DNA of 49,728 nt from Massilia niastensis DSM 21313 (lineage in GTDB: Bacteria; Pseudomonadota; Gammaproteobacteria; Burkholderiales; Burkholderiaceae_D): NCBI RefSeq assembly GCF_000382345.1, contig NZ_KB908121.1, forward strand, positions 1-49,728, written 5' to 3'. The translations under genes and the position numbers were made by a program. Below, piece by piece: positions 23,502 through 30,639 of this stretch; the first letter of the stretch is position 1, and every line of letters starts with the position of its first letter. Under the pieces are notes generated by a model. That model saw only the letters and a program-made list of their open reading frames with translations. It ran no database searches and was not told where the DNA came from.

Positions 23502-23867
23502 ATGGCACGTATTGCAGGGGTTAACATCCCAAATCATCAGCACACTGTTATCGGCCTGACGGCGATCTACGGTGTTGGCCGTCCGCGTTCGCAGAAAATC
23601 TGCGACGCAACCGGTATCCCGACCAACAAAAAGGTTAAGGACCTGGACGATAACGAACTCGAGAAGCTGCGCGACGAAGTTGCGAAGTTTGTCGTGGAAG
23701 GCGACCTGCGCCGCGAACTGTCCATGAACATCAAGCGTCTGATGGACCTGGGTTGCTACCGCGGCATGCGTCACCGCAAGGGCCTGCCGGTCCGCGGTCA
23801 GCGTACCCGTACCAATGCTCGTACCCGCAAAGGTCCGCGCAAGGCCGCTCAATCGCTCAAGAAATAA
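23502..23867 (+). CDS. rpsM: 30S ribosomal protein S13
   Basis: S13, 121 aa, in the 30S head, contacting P-site tRNA and the 50S. MARIAGVNIPNHQHTVIGLT and the basic tail RTRTNARTRKGPRKA are typical. First gene of the alpha block, 16 bases after rpmJ. Confidence 0.98.
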   Translation: MARIAGVNIPNHQHTVIGLTAIYGVGRPRSQKICDATGIPTNKKVKDLDDNELEKLRDEVAKFVVEGDLRRELSMNIKRLMDLGCYRGMRHRKGLPVRGQRTRTNARTRKGPRKAAQSLKK

Positions 23868-23881
23868 TCTAGGAACCGACC

Positions 23882-24286
23882 ATGGCTAAGCAACAAAGCA
23901 GCGCAGCAGCAGCTCGCGTGCGCAAGAAAGTCAAGAAGAACGTCGCCGAGGGCATCGCTCACGTGCACGCGTCCTTCAACAACACGATCATCACGATCAC
24001 CGACCGTCAGGGCAATGCCCTGTCGTGGGCAACCTCCGGCGGCGCCGGCTTCAAGGGCTCGCGCAAGTCGACCCCGTTCGCAGCGCAGGTTGCTGCTGAA
24101 GCTGCTGGCAAAGTCGCGCAGGAATCGGGCGTGAAGAACCTGGAAGTGCGTATCAAGGGCCCAGGCCCGGGCCGCGAGTCGGCTGTGCGTGCTCTGAACA
24201 ACCTGGGCATCAAGATCACCGAAATCCAGGACGTGACCCCGGTTCCGCACAACGGCTGCCGTCCGCCGAAGCGTCGTCGTATCTAA
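23882..24286 (+). CDS. rpsK: 30S ribosomal protein S11
   Basis: S11, 134 aa, at the platform near the E-site. NTIITITDRQGNALSWATSG, VRIKGPGPGRESAVRAL and the C-terminal VPHNGCRPPKRRRI identify it. Followed by an unusually long 273-base spacer before rpsD. Confidence 0.98.
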   Translation: MAKQQSSAAAARVRKKVKKNVAEGIAHVHASFNNTIITITDRQGNALSWATSGGAGFKGSRKSTPFAAQVAAEAAGKVAQESGVKNLEVRIKGPGPGRESAVRALNNLGIKITEIQDVTPVPHNGCRPPKRRRI

Positions 24287-24422
24287 TACGGTCCTGGCGG
24301 GCAGGGGACAGGCCTCGGAAGCGAGGGCTGGACTCTGCCGCCGACTGTGGCGACGCGCCAACGCGACGAGCTCAGCTCCGTCGTGTTTCAAGAGATTGCC
24401 GGTGCAGTTCCCCGAAATGGGG
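24287..24422 (+). other. Structured spacer after rpsK
   Basis: No gene is seen. Several small hairpins follow one another: CCTCG/CGAGG (about 24311-24325), TGGCG/CGCCA (about 24348-24360) and an imperfect CGACGAGCT/AGCTCCGTCG (about 24363-24383), then CCCC/GGGG just before the rpsD -10. They may end the rpsK transcript or act in its decay. Confidence 0.4.
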
Positions 24423-24428
24423 TATACT
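24423..24428 (+). promoter_or_regulatory. Candidate -10 element for rpsD
   Basis: TATACT followed by the GC-rich discriminator GCCCGGCTC, the same pattern as at rplC and rpsJ. No convincing -35 is seen at 16-18 bases. Transcription would start near 24435, giving a leader of about 125 nt. Confidence 0.45.
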
Positions 24429-24442
24429 GCCCGGCTCTTGTC

Positions 24443-24472
24443 GCCTGCCATTTCCATGGCGGGCTTTTGTTT
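24443..24472 (+). terminator. Terminator-like hairpin in the rpsD leader
   Basis: GCCTGCCAT (24443-24451) pairs with ATGGCGGGC (24456-24464), nine pairs with one G-U, loop of four, followed by TTTTGTTT. It lies about ten bases into the predicted rpsD transcript. Two more hairpins follow before the start codon: TCCGGT/ACCGGA (about 24480-24501) and GGTGTC/GACACC (about 24512-24526). Confidence 0.6.
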
Positions 24473-24559
24473 AAGCCACGTCCGGTCTCATGCAGAACCG
24501 GACTAGCGCCTGGGTGTCGCTGACACCGCTGGGGCGTGATTATTTAAAAGGATTCTAAC

Positions 24560-25183
24560 GTGGCACGTTATATCGGACCAAAAGCAAAACTGTCGCGCCG
24601 TGAAGGCACCGATCTGTTCCTGAAGAGCGCACGCCGCTCGCTCGACTCGAAGTGCAAACTGGACGTCAAGCCAGGCCAGCACGGCGTCAAGTCGGGTGCC
24701 CGCACCTCGGACTACGGCAACCAGCTGCGTGAAAAGCAGAAGGTCAAGCGTATCTACGGCGTGCTGGAGCGTCAGTTCCGCCGCTACTTCGCCGAAGCGT
24801 CGCGCCGCAAGGGCAACACCGGTGAAACCCTGCTGCGCCTGCTGGAATCGCGCCTGGACAACGTCTGCTACCGCATGGGCTTCGGCTCGACCCGCGCCGA
24901 AGCGCGCCAGCTGGTCAGCCACAAAGCCTTCACCGTGAACGGCAACGTGGTCAACATCGCTTCGTACTCGGTCAAGACCGGCGACGTCATCGCCGTCCGC
25001 GAAAAGGCCAAGAAGCAAGTGCGTATCGCTGAAGCCCTGTCGCTGGCTGAGCAAGTCGGCTTCCCGAGCTGGGTCTCGGTCGATGCCAAGAAGCTGGAAG
25101 GCACCTTCCGTTCGTTCCCTGAGCGTAACGAGATCGCTGCTGACGTCAACGAAGCGCTGATCGTCGAACTGTACTCGCGTTAA
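24560..25183 (+). CDS. rpsD: 30S ribosomal protein S4
   Basis: S4, 207 aa, a primary 16S binder that starts 30S assembly and in E. coli represses the alpha operon by binding a leader pseudoknot. MARYIGPKAKLSRREGTDLF and the S4 RNA-binding domain (LRLLESRLDNVCYRMGFGST, then ARQLVSHKAFTVNGNVVNI) are clear. The start is GTG at 24560 with AAAGGAT upstream. Here S4 heads its own unit and its leader, not that of rpsM, carries the strong structures. Confidence 0.98.
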   Translation: MARYIGPKAKLSRREGTDLFLKSARRSLDSKCKLDVKPGQHGVKSGARTSDYGNQLREKQKVKRIYGVLERQFRRYFAEASRRKGNTGETLLRLLESRLDNVCYRMGFGSTRAEARQLVSHKAFTVNGNVVNIASYSVKTGDVIAVREKAKKQVRIAEALSLAEQVGFPSWVSVDAKKLEGTFRSFPERNEIAADVNEALIVELYSR

Positions 25184-25218
25184 TGACGACCCGGGGGATG
25201 GCCATTGGCCGTCCCCCA

Positions 25219-25297
25219 GTCGTCACCCCCGCGAAGGCGGGGCCCGGTTTTGCCGGCTACATCGCGAAACCTGGGTCCCCGCCTGCGCGGGATCGAC
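25219..25297. repeat. REP-like palindrome between rpsD and rpoA
   Basis: Two imperfect inverted arms of about 34 bases (25219-25253 and 25264-25297) share CCCGCG, AGGCGGGG and CCC-GG-TTT blocks around a short loop. The sequence resembles the common dispersed intergenic element with a CCCGCG-A-AGGCGGGG core seen in many proteobacterial genomes. Only one copy is in the window. Confidence 0.7.
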
Positions 25298-25388
25298 GTG
25301 GTGGTGGCGCGGCCGCAGCAATCAAGGATTGGCGCCGCAACGAGTCCCGGACTTCCACCGCCTCCGTCGCAACCGAATTCGTATCACC

Positions 25389-25416
25389 GCTTGCTCTTTC
25401 GAGCGAGCTTTTTTTT
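25389..25416 (+). terminator. Terminator before rpoA
   Basis: GCTTGCTC (25389-25396) pairs with GAGCGAGC (25401-25408), eight pairs with one G-U, loop TTTC, followed by eight T (25409-25416). A good intrinsic terminator placed 56 bases before rpoA. I see no convincing new promoter between it and rpoA, so it may be a partial terminator or attenuator. Confidence 0.7.
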
Positions 25417-25471
25417 CTAATGCCATCAGCCTTATCGGTGTAACGAGCCGAGGGTATTGAAGAGGACATTC

Positions 25472-26449
25472 ATGCAAAACAGTCTGTTGAAGCCACGTAT
25501 TATCGATGTCGAAGCCCTGGGCGCCGGTCACGCCAAAGTCGTGATGGAGCCGTTCGAGCGTGGCTACGGCCACACCCTGGGCAACGCGCTGCGCCGCGTG
25601 CTGCTGTCGTCGATGATCGGCTACGCTCCGACCGAAGTGACCATCGCCGGCGTCGTGCACGAGTACTCGTCGCTGGACGGCGTCCAGGAAGACGTGGTCG
25701 ACCTGCTGCTGAACCTGAAGGGCGTGGTGTTCAAGGTGCACAACCGTGACTCCGTCACCCTGACCCTGAAGAAGGAAGGCGAGGGCGCGGTGCTGGCTTC
25801 GGACATCGACCTGCCGCATGACGTCGAACTGATCAACCCGGACCACGTGATCGCTCACCTGACCGCTGGCGGCAAGCTCGACATGCAGATCAAGGTCGAG
25901 AAGGGCCGTGGCTATGTGCCGGGTAACGTGCGCCGCCTGTCGGAAGACACCAACAAGACCATCGGCCGCATCATCCTGGATGCATCGTTCTCGCCAGTGC
26001 GTCGCGTGTCCTACGCCGTGGAATCGGCCCGTGTCGAACAGCGTACCGACCTGGACAAGCTGATCATCAACATCGAGACCAACGGCGTGATCACCCCGGA
26101 AGAAGCGATCCGCCAGTCGGCCCGCGTCCTGGTTGACCAGCTGAACGTGTTCGCCGCCCTGGAAGGCACCGAAGCCGCCGCCGAAGCGCCGTCGCGCGCT
26201 CCGCTGGTCGATCCGATCCTGCTGCGTCCGGTGGACGACCTGGAGCTGACCGTCCGTTCGGCGAACTGCCTGAAGGCCGAGAACATCTACTACATCGGCG
26301 ACCTGATCCAGCGTTCGGAAAACGAGCTGCTGAAGACCCCGAACCTGGGCCGCAAGTCGCTCAACGAAATCAAGGAAGTGCTGGCTTCGCGCGGCCTGAC
26401 CCTGGGCATGAAACTCGAAAACTGGCCGCCAGCCGGCCTCGAGAAGTAA
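25472..26449 (+). CDS. rpoA: RNA polymerase alpha subunit
   Basis: Alpha, 325 aa, whose dimer starts RNA polymerase assembly. The N-terminal domain has MEPFERGYGHTLGNALRRVL (near 30-49); the C-terminal domain has the helix-hairpin-helix region RSENELLKTPNLGRKSLNEI and ends GMKLENWPPAGLEK. The ATG at 25472 has AGAGGA upstream; an earlier in-frame ATG would add five residues and lacks a good site. Confidence 0.98.
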   Translation: MQNSLLKPRIIDVEALGAGHAKVVMEPFERGYGHTLGNALRRVLLSSMIGYAPTEVTIAGVVHEYSSLDGVQEDVVDLLLNLKGVVFKVHNRDSVTLTLKKEGEGAVLASDIDLPHDVELINPDHVIAHLTAGGKLDMQIKVEKGRGYVPGNVRRLSEDTNKTIGRIILDASFSPVRRVSYAVESARVEQRTDLDKLIINIETNGVITPEEAIRQSARVLVDQLNVFAALEGTEAAAEAPSRAPLVDPILLRPVDDLELTVRSANCLKAENIYYIGDLIQRSENELLKTPNLGRKSLNEIKEVLASRGLTLGMKLENWPPAGLEK

Positions 26450-26454
26450 TCGTG

Positions 26455-26524
26455 GCGGGACCTCGATAAACCTGCTGCGCGGGCACATTTCCGGCCTGCT
26501 CGCTACGGTTTCTCGAGGTCCCGC
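26455..26524 (+). other. Long stem between rpoA and rplQ
   Basis: Arms 26455-26472 and 26507-26524 pair over 18 positions with one mismatch, enclosing 34 bases, right after the rpoA stop codon. There is no T-run. A stem of this length is a likely RNase III target or message stabiliser and could separate rpoA output from that of L17. The rest of the 216-base spacer shows nothing further that I can name. Confidence 0.65.
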
Positions 26525-26665
26525 GACGTTAGCTGTTGATCCGTTTTTGTTGCACCCCGTCTGAGGCATGTTGCTGCAGGCGGTTTTAACCCTGAACCGG
26601 TCCGCGGTCATGCCCTGGCATGAACGATCGAAGAACTGGAATCGAAAACACCGAAAGGAACTACC

Positions 26666-27061
26666 ATGCGTCACCGTCACGGCCTCCGTAAGCTGAACCG
26701 TACTTCTTCCCACCGCCTGGCAATGCTGCGCAACATGACCGTTTCGCTGCTGCGCCACGAAGCCATCAAGACCACCGTTCCGAAAGCTAAGGAACTGCGT
26801 CGCGTCGTCGAGCCGATCCTGACCCTGGGCAAGACCGACACGCTGGCCAACAAGCGCCTGGCGTTCGCTCGCCTGCGCGACCGCGAAATCGTGCAGAAGC
26901 TGTTCGCTGAACTGGGCCCGCGCTACGCCACCCGCAACGGCGGCTACCTGCGCATCCTGAAGATGGGTTTCCGCGTTGGCGACAACGCGCCGATGGCCTA
27001 CGTCGAGCTGCTCGACCGTCCGGAAGTCGGCGCTGCTGACGAAGCACCGACCGCTGAGTAA
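26666..27061 (+). CDS. rplQ: 50S ribosomal protein L17
   Basis: L17, 131 aa. MRHRHGLRKLNRTSSHRLAM and YLRILKMGFRVGDNAPMAY are diagnostic. Last gene of the ribosomal cluster, followed at once by a strong terminator. Confidence 0.98.
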   Translation: MRHRHGLRKLNRTSSHRLAMLRNMTVSLLRHEAIKTTVPKAKELRRVVEPILTLGKTDTLANKRLAFARLRDREIVQKLFAELGPRYATRNGGYLRILKMGFRVGDNAPMAYVELLDRPEVGAADEAPTAE

Positions 27062-27081
27062 TCGGCGACACGGAAAAAAAG

Positions 27082-27106
27082 ACCAGGCTCCGGCCTGGTT
27101 TTTTTT
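27082..27106 (+). terminator. Terminator of the ribosomal cluster
   Basis: ACCAGGC (27082-27088), loop TCCG, GCCTGGT (27093-27099) and an eight-T run, with seven A upstream. A classic intrinsic terminator for the rplQ transcript. Confidence 0.9.
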
Positions 27107-27189
27107 CGTCCCTGCGTAAACACGGCCGAGTACGCGAAATGTCCAGCCGGTGTACCATTCCGGTGCGCTGTAACAACCCATCCGAGACC

Positions 27190-29049
27190 ATGCACCGTTT
27201 GACTACCAGAAGCCTGCTGCAGGCCTGCCTGACGCTGTTCGCAGCCTTCGCCCTGTTCTTTTCCAGCGCTGCGCGCGCCGAAGAGGAGTTCCTCGATCCC
27301 GCCGTGGCCTTCCGCTTCGCCGCGCGCATGGCCGACCCGCAGACGCTCGAAGTGCGCTACCAGATCGCCGACGGCTACTACATGTACCGCGAACGTTTCG
27401 GCTTCAAGGCCGATGGCGTCACCCTCGGCACGCCGCAGATCCCGCCGGGCAAGGTCAAGTTCGACGAGACCTTCCAGAAGGATGTCGAGACCTACAAGGG
27501 TTCGGTGACGATCCGGATTCCGGTCGAAGGCAGCGGCAACTTCACGCTGGTGGCGAGCAGCCAGGGCTGCGCCGACGCCGGCCTGTGCTATCCGCCGCAG
27601 GAACACACGGCCTCGCTCGCCGTGGGCGGGGCCCAGTCCGGCGGCGGCCTGCCGATCGGCGCCGCGGCGGGCGCGTCACCCGCGATGTCGGTGCCGCTCC
27701 CGTCCCAGCCGGTTGCCGACAGCGCGCCGGCTGCGAACAGCGCCGACGCGAATCCCCCGTCCGCCGCGGCCGCGCCGGCGGCGCAATCCGAGCTCTCCAG
27801 CATCGCCAGCATCCTGCAGGGCGGCCGCCTGCTGGCCATCATCCCGGCCTTCGTGCTGCTGGGCCTGGGCCTGGCGTTCACGCCCTGCGTGCTGCCGATG
27901 GTGCCGATCCTGTCCTCGATCATCGTCGGCGAAGGCCGCCAGGTGCGCCGCTCGCGCGGCTTCGTGCTGTCGCTGGCGTATTCGCTCGGCATGGCGATCG
28001 TCTACACGGCGCTGGGCATCGCGGCCGGCCTGGTCGGCGAGGGCCTCGCGGCCGCGCTGCAGAACCCGTGGGTGCTGGGCGGCTTCGCGCTCCTGATCGT
28101 CACCATGTCGCTGTCGATGTTCGGCTTCTATGAGCTGCAGATGCCGGCCGCGCTGCAGACCCGCCTGGCCGGCGTGTCCGGCCGCCAGGCCTCGGGCAAG
28201 CTGGCCGGCGTGTTCGCGATGGGCGCGATCTCGGCCCTGATCGTCGGACCCTGCGTGGCCGCGCCGCTGGCCGGCGCGCTGGTCTACATCAGCCAGACGC
28301 GCGACGTGCTGGTGGGCGGCGCCGCGCTGTTCTCGATGGCGGCCGGCATGAGCATCCCGCTGCTGCTGGTCGGCGTCTCGGCCGGCTCGCTGCTGCCGCG
28401 CGCGGGCAAGTGGATGGAATCGGTCAAGCGCCTGTTCGGCGTCCTGATGCTGGCCATGGCCGTGTGGATGGTGTCGCCGGTGATCCCGGCGCTGGCCCAG
28501 ATGCTGCTGTGGGCCGCGCTGCTGCTCGGCTATGGCCTCTACCTGCTGCGCCATCACCGCCATTGGGCGTCGATGGCCGCCGGCGTCGCGTTCGCGCTGC
28601 TGGGCGGCATGCAGCTGGTCGGCGCGGCCAGCGGCGGGCGCGATGCGCTCGCGCCGCTGGCCCACCTGCGCGGCGGCGCACCGCAGGCGCACCTGAAGTT
28701 CCAGCGCGTGAAGACCGTGGCCCAGCTCGAGCAGGTGCTGGCCGATCACAAGGGCAAGACCGCGATGCTGGACTTCTATGCCGACTGGTGCGTGTCCTGC
28801 ATCGAAATGGAAAAGCTGACCTTCATCGATCCGGCGGTGCAGGCGAAACTCGCCGGCACCGTGCTGCTGCAGGTCGACGTCACCGCCAACGATGCCGACG
28901 ACAAGGCGATGCTCAAGCGCTTCGGCCTGTTCGGGCCGCCGGGCATCATCCTGTTCGACCGCGATGGGCGCGAGATTCCGGACAGCCGCGTGATCGGCTA
29001 CCAGGATGCGCGCAAGTTCCTGGTGTCGCTGGGCAAACTGGAGAGGTGA
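27190..29049 (+). CDS. dsbD: Thiol:disulfide interchange protein DsbD
   Basis: DsbD, 619 aa, moves electrons from cytoplasmic thioredoxin across the inner membrane to keep periplasmic DsbC and cytochrome maturation proteins reduced. A signal peptide (1-30, cut near ARA-EEE) leads to the periplasmic alpha domain with Cys127 and Cys133 (GCADAGLCYPP). The eight-helix beta domain has Cys233 (TPCVLPM) and Cys355 (GPCVAAP). The C-terminal thioredoxin-like gamma domain has Cys534 and Cys537 (DWCVSCIE). All six redox cysteines are present. The start is the ATG at 27190; the earlier frame would put charged residues before the signal peptide. A Pro/Ala-rich linker (about 165-198) makes it slightly long. 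Confidence 0.97.
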   Translation: MHRLTTRSLLQACLTLFAAFALFFSSAARAEEEFLDPAVAFRFAARMADPQTLEVRYQIADGYYMYRERFGFKADGVTLGTPQIPPGKVKFDETFQKDVETYKGSVTIRIPVEGSGNFTLVASSQGCADAGLCYPPQEHTASLAVGGAQSGGGLPIGAAAGASPAMSVPLPSQPVADSAPAANSADANPPSAAAAPAAQSELSSIASILQGGRLLAIIPAFVLLGLGLAFTPCVLPMVPILSSIIVGEGRQVRRSRGFVLSLAYSLGMAIVYTALGIAAGLVGEGLAAALQNPWVLGGFALLIVTMSLSMFGFYELQMPAALQTRLAGVSGRQASGKLAGVFAMGAISALIVGPCVAAPLAGALVYISQTRDVLVGGAALFSMAAGMSIPLLLVGVSAGSLLPRAGKWMESVKRLFGVLMLAMAVWMVSPVIPALAQMLLWAALLLGYGLYLLRHHRHWASMAAGVAFALLGGMQLVGAASGGRDALAPLAHLRGGAPQAHLKFQRVKTVAQLEQVLADHKGKTAMLDFYADWCVSCIEMEKLTFIDPAVQAKLAGTVLLQVDVTANDADDKAMLKRFGLFGPPGIILFDRDGREIPDSRVIGYQDARKFLVSLGKLER

Positions 29050-29146
29050 CAGCAGGGTTGGCAGCTTCGCTGCCAACGCGATCGGCAAACGCTGCCTGGA
29101 CGCGTTGGCGGGGAACCCGCCAGCCCTACGGATGCACCAAAAAAAT

Positions 29147-29168
29147 GGACGCCCGCGGGCGTCCTTTT
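29147..29168. terminator. Terminator between dsbD and the spy-like gene
   Basis: The 18-base perfect palindrome GGACGCCC-GC-GGGCGTCC (29147-29164) has A-rich sequence before it and TTTT after it, so it can serve both converging genes. Hairpins GTTGGCAGC/GCTGCCAAC (about 29058-29078) and GGCGGG/CCCGCC lie between it and dsbD. Confidence 0.8.
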
Positions 29169-29187
29169 GCGTTGATGGTTTAGCCAA

Positions 29188-29718
29188 TCAGCCGTGCATC
29201 ATGCCGTGACCATGGCCATGGCCGCGATGATGACGCCCGCCGTGGCGCTGTTTCGACTGCTCGTCGAAGACCTTGCGCTGCTCGGGCGTGAGCACCGTGT
29301 AGAAGCTGTTCAGGGCCGACAGGCGCGCTTCCATGCGCGCGGTGCGTTCCTTCTGCATGTCGATGCGCTTCTGCATGCGCTGCGGCGCGCTCAGGCTGTC
29401 CCAGGCGGCGCGGTCCGGGCGGCCGGCGCGCTCGCCTTTCCGGTCCGGCGTCATGCTCGCGACAAACGCATCCCAGGCCGGCTGCTGCGCCGGCGTCAGC
29501 TTCAGCGCGTCGCGCAGTTTCGCCTGGTGCTCGGCACGCGCCTGGGCATGCTTGGCGCGGAACTCGGCCTTCTTGGCCTGGCGTTGCTCCACGGTCAATG
29601 CGTGGCCGTGGCGGCCATCGGCGGCCGGGGCCTGGGTCTGCGCCTGGACGCCGACTGCGGCGCCAGCGATGCCGAGAGCGGCGAGGGCGATCACGATATT
29701 CTTGCGGAGGGTGTTCAT
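29188..29718 (-). CDS. Spy/CpxP-like periplasmic chaperone
   Basis: A 176-aa protein with a signal peptide (1-26, ending VGVQA-QT) and two LTxxQ-type motifs, LTPAQQ (74-79) and LTPEQR, the signature of Spy and CpxP. These ATP-independent chaperones protect unfolded proteins in the periplasm or restrain the Cpx sensor. The middle is helical and basic; the tail HGGRHHRGHGHGHGMMHG is rich in His and Met and probably binds copper, nickel or zinc. AAGGAA precedes the ATG at 29718. It is divergent from the response regulator gene, as cpxP is from cpxRA in enterobacteria, which suggests control by that regulator. Confidence 0.85.
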   Translation of the reverse strand: MNTLRKNIVIALAALGIAGAAVGVQAQTQAPAADGRHGHALTVEQRQAKKAEFRAKHAQARAEHQAKLRDALKLTPAQQPAWDAFVASMTPDRKGERAGRPDRAAWDSLSAPQRMQKRIDMQKERTARMEARLSALNSFYTVLTPEQRKVFDEQSKQRHGGRHHRGHGHGHGMMHG

Positions 29719-29819
29719 GCTTGTTCCTTTGTAAGGGTAGGTGGTGTGCACCGGTCGTTTGCTGCACGGGATCCATCTTCGCCAAAACTTGTAACCACTG
29801 GATTTCCCCTGTCTGGTAC

Positions 29820-29871
29820 TTTGTATCAATATGTTTCGTGGGTGAGCGCTTATACAAAACCGATACAAAAC
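29820..29871 (+). promoter_or_regulatory. Candidate operator between spy-like gene and response regulator
   Basis: The nine-base sequence ATACAAAAC occurs twice, at 29852-29860 and 29863-29871, in direct repeat with an 11-base period. An inverted near-copy, TTTGTATC, is at 29820-29827. Direct repeats one helix turn apart are the usual binding sites of OmpR-family regulators, and the encoded regulator is of that family. Confidence 0.6.
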
Positions 29872-29910
29872 GGCACTCCGGCCTTCCGCCAGACGCGGAT
29901 AATTGAGCTT

Positions 29911-30639
29911 ATGGATACTCCCTCTACGATTCTGATCGTCGACGACGACCGCGACATCCGCACCTTGCTGGCGGACTATCTCGAGTCGAACGGCTACCGC
30001 ACCATGGCCGCCGCCGACGGCAGCGCGATGTGGAAGGCGCTCGACGACGCCCGCCCGGACCTGATCGTGCTCGACCTGAACATGCCCGGCGACGACGGCC
30101 TGACCCTGTGCCGCAAGCTGCGCGCCACGTCCAGCCTGCCGGTCATCATGCTGACCGCCCGCAACGAGCCGCTGGACCGCATCCTCGGCCTGGAAATGGG
30201 CGCCGACGACTACCTGCCCAAGCCCTTCGAGCCGCGCGAACTGCTGGCGCGCATCCGCAGCGTGCTGCGCCGTTCCCATGCGATGCCCTCCAACGCGCCG
30301 TCCGACAACGTGCAGCAGATGCGCTTCTCGGGCTGGACCCTGGACCTCACCGCGCGCCACCTGGTCAATCCGGACGGCATCGTGATCATGCTGTCGGGCG
30401 CCGAATTCCGCCTGCTGCGCGTATTCCTCGAGCATCCGAACCGGGTGCTGAACCGCGACCAGCTGCTGAACCTGACCCAGGGCCGCGACGCCGACCCGTT
30501 CGACCGCTCGATCGACATCCAGATCAGCCGCCTGCGCCAGAAGCTGGGCGAAGATGCGCGCATGCCCCAGATCATCAAGACGGTGCGTAACGGCGGCTAT
30601 GTGCTGGCCGGACAAGTCACCGTGGAGCCCCCGGTGTGA
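29911..30639 (+). CDS. OmpR-family response regulator
   Basis: A 242-aa regulator. The receiver has acidic residues Asp11-Asp12, phospho-acceptor Asp55 (VLDLNMPG) and Lys104 (YLPKPF). The C-terminal winged helix has RFSGWTLDLTARHL and FDRSIDIQISRLRQKLGED, ending TVRNGGYVLAG. The ATG at 29911 follows GAGCTT. Its stop overlaps the sensor kinase start (GTGTGA), so the pair is coupled. It resembles OmpR/BaeR-type regulators of envelope stress; no specific name is safe. Confidence 0.93.
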   Translation: MDTPSTILIVDDDRDIRTLLADYLESNGYRTMAAADGSAMWKALDDARPDLIVLDLNMPGDDGLTLCRKLRATSSLPVIMLTARNEPLDRILGLEMGADDYLPKPFEPRELLARIRSVLRRSHAMPSNAPSDNVQQMRFSGWTLDLTARHLVNPDGIVIMLSGAEFRLLRVFLEHPNRVLNRDQLLNLTQGRDADPFDRSIDIQISRLRQKLGEDARMPQIIKTVRNGGYVLAGQVTVEPPV

